Source: Agrostemma githago (Eukaryota; Streptophyta; Magnoliopsida; Caryophyllales; Caryophyllaceae). Taken from it: a stretch of 64,000 nt of DNA. Positions within the stretch are counted from its first letter, which is position 1; each line of letters opens with the position of its first letter. The notes under the pieces were generated by a model, which had not been told where the DNA came from, searched no databases, and saw only the letters and a program-made list of their open reading frames with translations. Of the stretch, positions 25,301 through 36,298 are shown piece after piece. The stretch is taken from contig OY288242.1 in assembly GCA_958450325.1 (NCBI GenBank), forward strand, positions 69,248,062 to 69,312,061. The letters are read 5' to 3'. A program made the translations under genes and the position numbers.

Positions 25301-28300
25301 TTCACGATAGTCGGAACATGAAGGACATTTTTTAGTTTTAAAGGGGGGTTGGGACGGGATAAACGAGTGTCCCCGTAACCTTTAATTAGAACATGTTGGC
25401 CATTTCCAACAATAATATTACGAGGACCGCTCATATTAAAATAAGAAACAAGAGTACCTGAGTCCGAAGTCATGTGAGCGGACGCCCCCGTGTCCATATA
25501 CCAAGCATCATCTGGCTCCTGGAGTGATACAGATTGAACAGCAGCAGCCAACTCGGTTGGGTAATATACCTGTTGAGGAGGTTGGGGAGGAGTATATCCA
25601 GAAGTCTGAGCCATGAAAACCTGAGGGCGCGGGCCAAGGATGCCAGCACTAGGGTTCGATGGTGGCACCCACCCTTGGGTAGGGTAAGGACAAGGCGGAG
25701 CATTCCAAGTGGTCCCGGCAGAGATGGTCGGAATCCATGCCCAATGTCCTGTTGCAGAGGGACCGACAGAAGACGGCTGAGAAGGCCGACTGCTGTGCTG
25801 GTTGCTGGAACGGAAACTTCCGCCTCTGCCCCGGTTAGATCTGCCCCGATTGGAGTTAGACCCACGTCCGCGACTGTTGTGATGGCGGGAGTTGGATGTC
25901 GGCGGGCGGTGGACAGGGGTGTCCTGGTCGGAGGCATCCGCGTCGGTCGTGATGGTGGCCAGGGCAGTCGGCGGCGTAGCAGTATTGGTTTGGGCCTGAC
26001 GGGTCTCTTCAAGAGTGAGCATTGAACGGGCTTTGAAGAAGGACGGCAATGGTTCGCTTTGTTGTATGATAGTAGCGATCCCACTATAGCCCTTGGACAG
26101 ATTCGTGACCATATGGAGCACCAATCGGTCATCGTCGACTTTGGAGCCGACATGCTTGAGTTGATCCGCGAGGCGTTTGAGGGATTGGCAGTAGGACGAG
26201 ACATTGGGAAATTGATCCATGTGGGTGGTTGAAAACTGCTGCTCGAGGAGGACGGCCCGAGAGTGTTTGTTATCATTGAACAAGGTATGGACCCGTTCCC
26301 ATATTTTCTTGGCTGTGGAACCGGATTCCACTACTGTCTCAAGAATGTCTTTAGAAATGGTGGAGAAAAGCCATTGTTTCACAATGGCATCGAGACGGGC
26401 CCAGAGGGTTTTATCGGTCTCGACCGTTGATGTCTCGTCCTCGGCGGGGTCCACCAGATGGTGACGAACCTGATAGGCCGTGGCGGTATTGAGGAAAAAC
26501 TCAGCCCAGAGGTCATACTGGACAGTTTCAAAATCGAGAACAATGGCAATATGATTTTTGATATTTGTGACACCGAAAACAGGATGGAAGGGAGTTTTGT
26601 CTGAGTTTGAGGGTGCCATTGACAAAGGAAAGGCTGAGGAAGGAAGGAAATAACAGGTTATTGAGTGATTAATCTGATACCATAAAAGAGGTTCATTCCT
26701 TCCGTTGTCCATTCACTGATGTTAGTTTAAATATACAATGCTAGAGTGTGAATACTAGTTGATACTATCCTAAGTTACATGATATGCTAGTCAATTATAG
26801 AAGATACTAATCAATTATAGGAGATACAGGAATCTCTAATTATGTACAGAATATTGACATATTCTAGTATTTGGAATTTTAGAAATGAAATTATTATGTT
26901 CTGAAAGTGTTATTTTTATTTAGTGTGGATACTAAATTTGTGATCTCCTTTGAACATAGAGTGACTTTCCGCAGGCATTTTTTGTACCTGCTGTTAAATC
27001 AGAGAAAATCAATATCCTATTATGCTAAATTAAATTTTTTGGTGCACTAACCCTCTGTTATTTTCATGAGGCTCCCATGATTTTTCAGTGGATTGGTGCT
27101 CACAGATTTTGTTTATTGTTGCAGATCCAAAATTTGGAATGTGAAATCCAAGAAAAGCGGAAGCAAATGAGGCTCCTTGAACAGCGCATTATCCAGAGTG
27201 GGGAGGCTTCAGTGGCTAATGCATCATTAATTGATATGCAGCAGGTTCTGATTTTGGCTTTTAATGTTGTTTGGTTATCTATTTATGATACTCCGTATAT
27301 TACAAGCATTCCAAGCTTCTCACATTTGTTAAAGTCGTTCTGGTGCATTTTTTTGATTCTCAACAATGTGTTGACCACTTACTGACAGACTGTATCAAGA
27401 TTGAAGACTGAGTGTAGCCAGAAGGATTTTGAGCTAGAGGTAAGTGTAACTTTTAATTTGTTCTGGTTTCAAAACTTTACTTCAAACTCATTCTTTAAAT
27501 GCTGTTAAGGCCTCTTTCTGGAGGCACAAGTATAGAGAGGCAGAGGCCTTTAACTTGGGGGTCACTTAGACTTAAATCGTGAAAACTGTGTTAGATGGTG
27601 ATGCCCAGCTCAACTAACTCCCAGCTTAAAGTCCATGAATTGAGCTGCACTTTAACACCCTCCCATCAAATGTTACATAAATCCACTTTTTGCTCATATG
27701 ATATCCCTATCCTTTATTTATTTTATCAGTAGAAAAAAATTGTCGCCTGCTTTTGTTTTCTTTTAAATTCTCTTCAACAGCTAGAGATAAGAATTAACCA
27801 TTCTTAGTATCTAAGCGTGTTATTTCTACGGGCTAAGTTTTAACTTGTTGATAACAAATTGTTGCCCTTGGGGCTACAAATTTTTGTTTGTTGCAGATCA
27901 GAGCAGCTGATAATCGGGTTCTCCAGGAACAACTTCTAAATAAGGTAAAAATGTTTCGCCTGGTTTTCTGCTTATTTACTAAGTTAGTTGCTCTCGCCAC
28001 AAGCTTTACTTGAAACTATGATGCTGTATTGTTTCAGTCTGCTGAGAACAAAGAATTAAATGAGCGAATTGATGCTCTGGAGAGGCAGCTGGCTTCTGTT
28101 GCTGCTGATCAGCTGTCATTACCTTCTGAAAAGGATATGACTGATGAATACACTGGGAAATTGAAAAAGAAAGTTCAATCACAGGTAAGAATATCCTTGG
28201 GAATACGTTAGATTGGACCAGCATTGTGTGTAAGAAATTGTCAGACGAAGGGATCGAGCTAAGAACCATTTAAATGTTTGGAAAACTGTGTGTTGTCTAT

Positions 28301-29851
28301 CTTCCAGATTAAACTTTAGACTAGCGATAGGCCTATAAACATCCTCAAATCCTCAAATGAGGTGATCTCACATATTTTTTTTTCTTTTGCTGACAGAGTT
28401 ACATTTACACCCTAACCATATTTACATTTATACAAGTTATACAACCCTTATTCATTGGATGTCTCATAATTCTGATATATCTGACGGTTTAGTGTGAGAT
28501 TGACAGTAGAACACTACAGATGTAATAATCTTAGGTACAGAGCCGCAGAATTTTTGGACTAAGATATCTATTGTTTACCCTCCATATCCAGGAGCTAGAA
28601 AATGAGAAACTGAAGCTGGAACATGTACAGCTAGTAGAAGAAAATAGTGGATTGCGTGTGCAGAAACAAAAACTATCCGAGGAAGCTTCTTATGCAAAGG
28701 AACTAGCTTCTGCTGCAGCAGTTGAGCTAAAAAATTTGGCGGCGGAGGTCACTAAACTCTCACTTCATAATGCGAAATTAGAAAAAGAACTGCAGGCTGC
28801 GCATGAGTTTGCTCACTCTCGAGGAAATCAAACAGCTAATGGGATTCGCAATGGTCTGAAGGCAGGGAAGAAAAATCGATACTCAGGTCGAGCTAATGAT
28901 ATTTCTGGAGGCGTTTATGATGTCTTTGACTCATACAGTTTCGACCCTGAAGACCTCAAGATGGAACTACAAGCAAGAAAACAAAGGGAAACTTCTCTTG
29001 AGGCTGCTTTGGCTGAAAAGGAGTTTGTAGAAGAGGAATGCCGGAAAAAGATCGAAGAAGCAAAAAAACGAGAGGCAGCTTTAGAGAACGATCTAGCGAA
29101 TATGTGGGTTCTTGTTGCAAAATTGAAGAAAGAGGGGGGCATTGTCTCTGAGTCTGTCGGTGACGAGAGGCCTGGCAGTAGAGAGATGGCAAATGAAAAT
29201 GGACTAACTGGCGTAGTTAAGAACAGCTTTCATAAAGAAGCACAGCCTTTGGAAGTCAACAAACTAGTCCAAAACGCTCCTCGCGAAGAACCTTTGGTTG
29301 CTCGACTAAAGGTGAAGTATTTATTTTCCTTCTGATTTCTGGGGTGGCTTGGATTTGGATAAAACACAAATTGCGTGCAAAATGGCTTGAAAAATGTACT
29401 AACTGGTGTTGAATATGATGTTTCTTCTTAGTTGCCGCTTTGTTGGTTGTGCATTGCATTGTGATCTCCTCTTTTTTTGTTGCACAATGAGGTTTTGCAC
29501 TCCTGATTCCAAATGTGTAATTTGTTTGATTTTTTCAGGCTAGGATGCAAGAAATCAAAGAAAAAGAGAAGCAGATGACCATGATGAATGGAGAAACAAA
29601 TTCCCATCAATGCAAAGTTTGTTATGAATCACCTACAGCAGCAATTCTTCTTCCTTGCCGACATTTTTGTTGTAAGTTCCCTAAACCCGTCTGCATTCCT
29701 GTTAGTCAGCCTACACCCCTTTTCATACTAGTTTAGTTGGTGACCTTGTCATTACGTCTTTGCAGTGTGTAAACCTTGTTCATTGGCTTGTTCAGAGTGT
29801 CCAATATGCCGCACAAATATAGCTGATAGAATTTTCGCCTTCACTTCATGA
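16380..29851 (+). CDS. KIN7D: KIN-7 kinesin with N-terminal transit-like segment and C-terminal RING finger (MKRP2/KIN-7D type)
   Basis: I joined 24 exons, all with GT-AG introns: 16380-16666, 16757-16854, 17669-17758, 17966-18018, 18148-18213, 18380-18433, 18578-18637, 18772-18850, 18953-19020, 20242-20298, 20392-20496, 20676-20780, 21277-21384, 21474-21605, 21691-21864, 22079-22264, 22808-22948, 27125-27244, 27389-27439, 27897-27944, 28038-28184, 28592-29311, 29539-29671, 29766-29851. The sum is 3168 nt, 1055 codons plus stop, with no internal stop. Residues 1-84 are Ser/Thr/Arg-rich, like an organelle transit peptide. The motor domain (about 85-405) has P-loop GVTSSGKT (165-172), switch I SSRSH (276-280) and switch II DLAGSE (308-313). 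Coiled-coil segments follow, and a C3HC4 RING lies at 1008-1042. Family knowledge: a plus-end microtubule motor; the Arabidopsis relative is reported as mitochondrial. The close paralogue KIN-7M is the main alternative. Intron 17 holds a Copia element. Confidence 0.93.
23033..23219 (-). repeat. Copia 3' LTR (187 bp)
   Basis: Direct repeat of 26683-26869 with one mismatch. On the element strand the ends read TACTAGAATATG and CCTCTTTTA, so the usual TG...CA termini are not present. The polypurine tract lies just beyond 23219. Confidence 0.95.
23214..24434 (-). pseudogene. Copia reverse transcriptase-RNase H, 5' part missing
   Basis: This part resumes at HQLDVKNAFLHGHL in reverse transcriptase, lacking the N-terminal finger region. 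It has the catalytic YVDDIILV, the LTITRPDITYAV block, and an RNase H with YSDADWGG, SSTEAEYR, KHIEMDIHFVRE and ADIFTKGL. It lies in a different frame from the upstream Gag-integrase. The join falls at the poly-A run near 24460, so a deletion fused integrase to reverse transcriptase out of frame. Everything downstream is open to a natural stop at 23214. The copy must have been moved by proteins made elsewhere. Confidence 0.9.
24436..26619 (-). CDS. Copia Gag-protease-integrase, truncated
   Basis: The ATG at 26619 (MAPSNSDKTPF) is preferred. The open frame extends back into the 5' LTR through the primer-binding site, so an earlier start is unlikely. A UBN2-type Gag is followed by an Arg/Gly-rich linker without a CCHC knuckle, a protease with MDTGASAHM, a GAG-pre-integrase His/Cys region (WHNRLGHPG, CHACELGKH) and an integrase core with the acidic residues in SDLW, CDNGREF and GKAERK. 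The frame ends just after an A9 run at 24454-24463, where the integrase C-terminus has been lost. No in-frame stop interrupts it before that. Confidence 0.9.
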   Translation of the reverse strand: MAPSNSDKTPFHPVFGVTNIKNHIAIVLDFETVQYDLWAEFFLNTATAYQVRHHLVDPAEDETSTVETDKTLWARLDAIVKQWLFSTISKDILETVVESGSTAKKIWERVHTLFNDNKHSRAVLLEQQFSTTHMDQFPNVSSYCQSLKRLADQLKHVGSKVDDDRLVLHMVTNLSKGYSGIATIIQQSEPLPSFFKARSMLTLEETRQAQTNTATPPTALATITTDADASDQDTPVHRPPTSNSRHHNSRGRGSNSNRGRSNRGRGGSFRSSNQHSSRPSQPSSVGPSATGHWAWIPTISAGTTWNAPPCPYPTQGWVPPSNPSAGILGPRPQVFMAQTSGYTPPQPPQQVYYPTELAAAVQSVSLQEPDDAWYMDTGASAHMTSDSGTLVSYFNMSGPRNIIVGNGQHVLIKGYGDTRLSRPNPPLKLKNVLHVPTIVKNLVSVRKFTTDNSVSVEFDPLGFTVKDLRTGTRLMRCSSNGDLYPLPKLNKAAPQALLALSAVTSETWHNRLGHPGAHILNSLRTNKSIVCNKLSRNTLCHACELGKHTRLPFYPSNSTTILPFDIIHSDLWTSPIPSNLNHRYYLLFLDDFTNFLWTFPIKNKSQVFSLFNQFYSLILTQFNQKIKNFQCDNGREFNNSPYHNFFSDNGIQFRFSCPHTSSQNGKAERKIRTLNNIIRTLLAHSNVPPNLWPYALAMATYLHNITPRKNSDLTSFSWKKKMVHPPT
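26683..26869 (-). repeat. Copia 5' LTR (187 bp)
   Basis: Direct repeat of 23033-23219 with one mismatch. The minus-strand sequence beyond its end (26682 downward) starts TGGTATCAGA, the primer-binding site. Confidence 0.95.
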
Positions 29852-31860
29852 CGATGACTGCTGTGCCCTTGAGCGGAAGCAGGTATTTATATTCCTACTG
29901 TGCAATCTAACAGTCATTCCTTTTGCATATGAACTGTTAAACTATAAAGTCAACTAAGAAATGTATGAGACTCACAGACCGTTGTTTTCGTACGACTTCC
30001 TTAATGTCTCATTTCATGCTACACATATTTACTTCATAATAAGGTTAACAATTTTTTTGTATTCTTATGACGTTCCCCTGCAAGATTTTAACTGATAAAC
30101 TAAAGATTTCTATTGCTATTGCAGGACATTTATTTACATATTTGTGGATTTTCAGAGCAATAGCTGGTGCAAATTCTTTTAGTAGTAGCCTAAATGTACT
30201 TCCCCAGGTATATTAGTCTTTTTTTTGTTCCTTCACTTTTCTCCTTTTTGGCACGAAGGGTTGTAAAGCATAAGAAAACTAGAAAGCGAGTGGAAAATCG
30301 GGGGAAAAGAATATCAGAGATTACAAACTGCTGCACTAGTTTCCTGCTTTGGAATATGCAGCTGAGTGTTGTGATGTATACCTTGTTGATTGTCAATGTA
30401 TAGAAACATCAGCGTAAGCTTGCCAAGTATAAATATGTTTTCGAGAATCCCGTTCTCATGCCGCTCAGCTATAATTTTACTTGCTGCCTGTTTACGATGT
30501 GTTATTGCATGTGCTACTCCCACTATGACACGGTGTCGTGTCCGACATATGTTGGGATTGGATTTTCTTTTTGTTTTTTGGTCCAAGAAGCACGTACTTA
30601 GTCACCTTACAATAATGGCGAACCTATTATTAAGTTACATATGTCTTGACCATTAAACTAAGACATGATAATGCAGTTGCAATTATGGGTAATTGCAAAC
30701 AATTATTTTGTGATAACACGAGGACAATGTTGCGACTTGCGAATATTCAACAACTAACGTGAAAACTCCATTTCCATTTTTGATTATTTCTTTTATTGTC
30801 TACTCTGTATCTTTTTTCCTTCCTAATTTCGGGTTCTCATTTTTTCTTGTTTGGAATGTTGAACTTTCCCTGGGTTTGGTGCAGTTCATTAGTTAAGCTT
30901 GGATTTTTTTTTTCTGAAATGTTTAAAAGTAAATATTCGTCATTTTGGGTCAAAAAATAACTAAGCCTCAACCCCATCTTCCCCTCCAACAATTAACCAC
31001 CATTACCAACATCATAGCACCACTTCAGTCCCCCTACCACCACTGTTGGCCACCGCCTGCCACTTCGACCATCCATGTACACCACCTTACTAATAGGATA
31101 TAAATATAACGCTTGAGCCTCAACAATCATCTTAAAGTTTTGGTTAAGATAATTCATCTATCATGTACTCTGTATCAAAGCCGCTAGCATGATCAAATGT
31201 CATATGTTGGAATCCTGAGAACTTCCACAAATTTCACAAGTAAAATTGCAGCACATGATAAGGGACATGTGCACTAAATACTTTTAAATCGAATGAGCAT
31301 TTGAGATAGTTCATCTATCACTTGCCACTACCCTCGTCCCTTGTAACCCAACCACAGCCTATTAACTATCAAGACAGTTATGCTCTACAAGTTTGGTAGA
31401 ACTCTTTTGGTAGTTGTGCTCTACAAATTTATGTAAGACAAAAGCTTCCAAACTTGACAGAAGAACCCACACTAAAAAAATTGAATGCTTTTATTGCTTG
31501 AGTTTACATTTGACTACATTCCAGCCAACTAATAAGACCAAGTTACAATGAGACCTTTATGCCTTGCATATACATACAGAGACGTGTTTGAGAGATTGAG
31601 TTAACGACTCATTCAACCTAATTCAACTTGGCTTCACCAGCAAAATCCCAAAAATTGTAGAAATACAAATGTGACTTCACAACAGTCAAGCTACTCCATC
31701 CGTACTACTTTTTGGTGCCAACCAAGCTAACTTTTGTTGTAAATATAATACGTTCATTCTTTCAATTACTTGCCTTTGATATTAAGCCATCGAAAAAAAC
31801 AAATTTTCCCCCTTATTGGTGTTGAAAGGCTGTCGATTGGAGCCGATATTCATTTACTAA
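29852..31860 (+). other. kinesin 3' untranslated region and following spacer
   Basis: After the TGA at 29849-29851, a possible intron in the 3' UTR is bounded by CAG|GTATTT near 29881 and TTGCAG near 30124. No protein-coding frame of note occurs up to 31860. The rest is AT-rich intergenic DNA with no recognised element. Confidence 0.4.
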
Positions 31861-32177
31861 GGGTTCGTTTGGTTCAATGCGGGAAGATTGAATTATCGGG
31901 AAATATGAATTATCGGAAATTTACATTTCAAGTGAATTAGTAAAATGTGTTTGGTTCATATGGTGGAACTCAATTCATGCGGGAAGTTTAACTTACCAAA
32001 GGGGCCTTGGTAACCAACTTCCCACATGATGGAGGAAGTAAATTCATGTGGGGAGTTTCACTTCTCATGATTTGGACAACTAAATAAGAGTCTAGTTGAG
32101 AGACAGCCCGAGGCAGAGGGAAAAATGCGAGATAATTTTCAACTTTTCATGAATTAGACTGAAAACCAAACGAACCT
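31861..32177. mobile_element. Tourist-like MITE (317 bp)
   Basis: The left end GGGTTCGTTTGGTT and the right end AACCAAACGAACCT form a 14 bp inverted repeat with one mismatch. TAA flanks both sides (31858-31860 and 32178-32180). This pattern and size match Tourist/PIF-Harbinger MITEs. It lies 120 bp beyond the stop codon of the BBX gene, so it may fall in or near that gene's 3' end. No coding capacity. Confidence 0.85.
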
Positions 32178-32297
32178 TAAAAATGGATAGCTTCAAAAAG
32201 GAGTACGGCTTGAATGATTCTTTTTCTTCAAATCCAAGTTATATCCTTTACTACATTTGAACTAAAAAAAAGGATGGACCCTCAAGAAATGTAAAGA

Positions 32298-33757
32298 TTA
32301 CTCATCATTATTAAAGTCTGTGAAAGAAGATGGGAAGGCACAAGTGGTTGGTGATGGAGGGCTAAAATCCCACATCATTCTTGAATAATACTGATCCACT
32401 TGTGTATGTGATTGTGTCCTACAAAATGATCCCATGCTTTCCTCTTCAACTTGATTGTGTGGATTAACGTTGTTCATGGTTTCCAAAGTCGTCTGCACAC
32501 ATTTAGGATAATATTATTAATTAAACGAATACAAAGAATCAGAATATTGAATATTGACATGTCTGTCTGTTACTACTCCTACTTCCTCCTAACATTATGA
32601 TATGAAAGATACGATAATGATATGTTTTCTTTGGTCTCTTTAATATTCTCATACTCTTACTCCCCAATTCCCCATGCATCCACTAGTTTTTTCGAGGTAA
32701 AAAATATGTTTCCTTTACGACGGGTCAAATAATATCACATGGTTATGTAACACATGATCAAAGAAAAACTAGTGGGTATCGCATGACAAGATTTTGCCGC
32801 CTTGCCTAAAACGCCAATAAATCCAATCAATCAACTTATAACATGGTCTAATTTTCCATTACATACGTATTAACAAACATTTGTTATAAATTAACGTAAT
32901 TTTTTTAAAAATCTTTACTAAAAAAACGATGTTACCATTGAATCGAATTGGATTCTACTAAAGAAAATATGTACTCTGTACGAATAATAAGAATAATATG
33001 GAGGCATCAATGAAAAAAAGAAAGAAAGAAACCTTAGACGATTGGATAGCATAATTATTAGAAGAGGGTAGCAAATCCTCCAATCTCCAACCAGACATAT
33101 GATCAGCATTCGACAAACCGTAGTCTTGTTCATCAAGAAACATGGTGCTGTAATCAGTGGTAGAGGAAGATGATGTGATTTTGGATGATAATGTGTTAGG
33201 GTTATTAGTTTTGGAATTGGAATTGGCTGCTTCACATGAGGAGTTACTACTACTACTATTACTATTACTATAACTATTAGGGTATGTGTCATCTGTGGGT
33301 GATGTAGATGAGATTTTGACCCCTGTTAACAGAAATCTATGGTGACTTTGACCGTGTTCATTTGCTTTATGTATTTGGCTGTCACATTCTCTGCACAATA
33401 TTGCCCTATCTTCTCTGCAAAACACGAATGCTCTTTTCTCCTGCAACACGATCACAATATCAGATATATGCAATGCATGCATGTTGATAATTACTTATTA
33501 AGTTAATAATAAAATAAAGATGGGAGGTAGTTAGTTACTTGGCAAATGTCACAGAGAGGGAGATGATGTTTAGAAGAAGGAGAAGGAGAAGGAGAAGGAG
33601 AAGGGTGAAGAAGAGGGAAACGTTGGTGTTTGGTAGCAAGCTTGTTAGCATGGTGCACCCTATGATCGCACCCTTCACAAAGTGCTGCTTCATCTGCTCC
33701 ACAAAACACTGAAGCCTCCACCTTCTCACACACATCACACTGAATCTGAATCTTCAT
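32298..33757 (-). CDS. double B-box zinc-finger protein, BBX20/21/22-like
   Basis: Three exons on the minus strand: 33757-33539, 33440-33033 and 32492-32298, giving 273 residues; introns are 98 and 540 bp with GT-AG ends. The first ATG of the B-box frame (MKIQIQCDVC) is used, because the upstream in-frame ATG at 33832 adds 25 unrelated residues. B-box 1 covers residues about 5-47 (CDVC, CGADEAALCEGCD, VHHANKLA). B-box 2 covers about 69-115 (CDIC, CREDRAILCRECD, IHKANEHG, then FLLTGVK). The linker has a Ser-Pro repeat encoded by a GAAGGA microsatellite. A GWRLEDLL motif lies at about residues 190-197, as in BBX20/21. No CCT domain. Family members are nuclear light-signalling cofactors working with HY5. 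Which orthologue it is cannot be settled here. Confidence 0.9.
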
Positions 33758-33863
33758 TCGATCTGCTTTATTATACCAAAGTAGTAATGATTTGGTGTCG
33801 ACTGATCGTAAACTATGAAAATGAAGTATCAAACACTTGAAAGATAGTTGGACCAGTGAAGAC

Positions 33864-33873
33864 TTTATATAGT
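33864..33873 (-). promoter_or_regulatory. TATA box of the BBX gene
   Basis: CTATATAAAG on the minus strand lies about 107 bp upstream of the BBX start codon, a normal distance for a plant TATA box with a short leader. Confidence 0.55.
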
Positions 33874-34619
33874 GAGAATTATAGGTTGAGAAAGTGAGTT
33901 GTTAACACAATTCAATAAGTAACTTTTTATGCATGGGTCCTTTTCTTTTACTTTTGGGATCACACCATGGAAATGAGAAATGAGAAATGACAAATGAATT
34001 AAAGGGCCTGTTGCCGTGGGGGAATAAGATCAAGTGGACCAATTGAATGATTTAGGGCTATCTATCTATCTATCCACAAATTAAACCCCCAATATAAATA
34101 TGTAGTTATATGATGTTTGGGTGAATTTTTGGTAGGTATGTCGATGCCGTATGTATGTATGTATGTATGTGTATGGGCACACTTTTAATTTTTGGGTCTT
34201 TTGTTTTCCTAAGATTAGCATGTACTCGATCGTAGTTATGAGGAGAGATTATGGGGGCTATCTATCTATAATCTATCCACAAACTCTACAAAAGGTTAAT
34301 GAAGTTTAAGTGTGTGTGTGTGGGGTTATGGCATATGGATGATGGATTATGGGAGGTTCTTTATCTCTCTATTTATTGATGTGGGTAGGTATCCTCTTTT
34401 GTGGCCAATTTGCAAATTGCAATGACAACAAATATAGGAGAGAAATAGGGTGTTTTTGTCAATAAGTGAGTAAATGAAAATGAATGGGACGAAGTTAATT
34501 TGGGGGTGTAGACTAAGACTCTTATGTAGTACAAGCAGAGAATGAACGAACCATCTTCTATAGGGTAATCAAGTGTGCATGGATCATGGATGACAGCTCA
34601 CTTCGGCCGATAGTTGTGA
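33874..34619. other. upstream region of the BBX gene
   Basis: No gene. It has short tandem tracts: CTAT repeats at about 34060-34074 and 34259-34270, GTAT repeats at about 34147-34168, and a GT tract at about 34310-34321. Confidence 0.5.
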
Positions 34620-35605
34620 TTTGTGAACACAACACGGTTTATGAACTTAGATTGTGATTTTATTAGTGTTTGGCCCTTTTTTAGAGTACAAACTACATGC
34701 AGGCCCAAGGAGCAACCGAGCTGTATAGCGTCATATAGAATGCTTGAGAAACACCGTACCAAGGATGCTCATGATCCAGCTCATCACCAGCCCAGGAAAA
34801 GATACACAGAAGAGGCAACTCCCAATTCGCTCGCTACTTTGAATACTAAGACACCTTGAAAAGAGGATCAAGTAAGGATGCTACAACAATGAACAACTAT
34901 GGCGTTATAAAAGCCATTTAATCATGAGGAGCCTCTATTTCTCCATTAACGCTGCCAATCAAATCAAAGGAAGATAACGGCTGCAATGAAGGAAGAACTA
35001 TATATAGCCGACTGATCAAACAAAGGACACTTGACACACAATCCTCATACTCTTTCACCCTCGTTGTAAACACATTGCGAGCAAATACTAATTCAGTCCT
35101 GACTTGGTATCCGTGGTTTTTTCCTTTTCAAGCTAAGGTGTTTTCCACCTATAATTCAGATGTCTCATTTGTTCATTACTTTCCAGTTTTGTCAACAACC
35201 TCAACCTTACCCTAAAACTAAAACTGGTTATCCAAACTATCCCTAGTAGTACTAGACAAAAAAATTACTATACCGAACAAAAACTAGTTTAATAAGTTTC
35301 AAAAACAACGACTCACAAAAATGACAGATACTTCTGAAGAAATCGAGCAATATAATGAAAAAGGGATGCTGCAGAAACAAGAACCCTGCGAGACAAGAAC
35401 ACAACAATAATTAAGGCGGAGTTGGCTAGGCAAAAGGAACTTGAGGCATCCTTGAAGAAACAACTCGAAACTTCCAAAACTGGAAGCGTCTCAAGTTCCC
35501 GCATACAATATAATACTTCATCATTCAATCTGCCCTAGTCATCAAGAACCAAGAACTTTCCCGTTTCAGATCTAATGAAAAAGGACAGCAATAGTGACTA
35601 ATGAA
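34620..35605 (+). mobile_element. truncated LTR retroelement: LTR plus start of gag
   Basis: An LTR-like stretch carries CTATATATAG at about 34999-35008 and ends before TGGTATCCGTGG (about 35107), which matches the first seven bases of the initiator tRNA-Met primer-binding site. Downstream, two partly overlapping frames read as the start of a Gag-like protein (MTDTSEEIEQYNEKG from about 35321, then KAELARQKELEASLKKQLE), needing one frameshift. The sequence is cut at about 35605, where the Tat-lineage element begins. Lineage unknown. Confidence 0.4.
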
Positions 35606-35954
35606 GTTGATGGCGTCAACTACCTGCTGGGCGTTGCCCGATTAGTCAGAGACCCGGGTTCGACCTGACTCTGAGGAGGCCCGGGCCGGCAACGAGGTCG
35701 GTGTTGGGGCATTAGGCCGGATCTACCCGGCCGACCCCTAGGGGCACACCATTGGAGAGGACCAATCCCATAAACCTCTGGGCCGCTGCCCTGAGGCACG
35801 ACCCCCGGTCGGCCGGCCCGAGCCCTTATGCACTCCCTCCAGGAGATTACTAAACCCCGATCGTTCCGACCTCGAGGGTGCTCTCGCCGACCCTCCTGAG
35901 CCTAAGGTAAGGGACACGCGTGAAGCACGTGCCCCCCTCTCTCTTATGAAAACC

Positions 35955-35962
35955 TATAAATA
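35955..35962 (+). promoter_or_regulatory. TATA box in the Tat-lineage LTR
   Basis: TATAAATA in CCTATAAATACTCC, about 325 bp upstream of the primer-binding-site block. Confidence 0.55.
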
Positions 35963-36280
35963 CTCCTTTACATCCATTCAATAAGGGGTAATTAACTTCC
36001 TCTCACTAAAATCTCTGTCTAGAAAACGCAACCTTGTTCCTCACGAACAAGGTTCCTTAAGTGCATTTCACGGACTGACTTAGGCATCGAAGAGGGTTCC
36101 CTCGGACACCCCCAAGGTCCTGTATGCTCCTTGCGTAGTTACGAACGACCCGATCCGTCGGGAGGGTCCGATACTAGAAGAGAAAGAAGTGAGAAGTGAA
36201 GACTAAGCAAGATCCAAGAGTACGATTCAAATTAGATCCAAACCCGATTTGGAGTTGATTGTTTCCGAACCGGAACAATT

Positions 36281-36298
36281 TGGCGCCGTCTGTGGGGA
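36281..36298 (+). other. primer-binding-site block of the Tat-lineage element
   Basis: TGGCGCCGTCTGTGGGGA follows GGAACAAT directly. This block is widespread immediately downstream of 5' LTRs in plant Ty3 elements, so the LTR probably ends at about 36276-36280. Confidence 0.7.

Larger units (their letters stand above)
23033..26869 (-). mobile_element. young internally deleted Copia retrotransposon in kinesin intron 17
   Basis: Two 187 bp LTRs (23033-23219 and 26683-26869) differ at one base only (T at 23179, G at 26829). The 5 bp duplication TTTGG flanks the element (23028-23032 and 26870-26874). On the minus strand TGGTATCAGA follows the 5' LTR directly, a primer-binding site for initiator tRNA-Met, and a TGAGGGGGCG polypurine tract precedes the 3' LTR. 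It is antisense to the kinesin gene. The coding part runs Gag, protease, integrase, then jumps to the middle of reverse transcriptase and RNase H. Short LTRs and a Gag without a zinc knuckle suggest the Ale/Retrofit lineage (inference). Confidence 0.96.

Noticed and set aside
24098..25534. Plus-strand frames in the Copia element (for example at 25534) as kinesin exons
   Set aside because: They lie inside the element's coding region on the opposite strand; the kinesin coding sequence joins in frame from 22948 to 27125 without them.
25470..26276. 268-codon open frame on the minus strand inside the Copia element
   Set aside because: It is an out-of-frame reading of the Gag and linker region, which already has a well-supported frame.
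35640..35700. tRNA-like B-box GGGTTCGACC
   Set aside because: No acceptor stem or A-box pairs with it; it lies in the GC-rich LTR of the Tat-lineage element.
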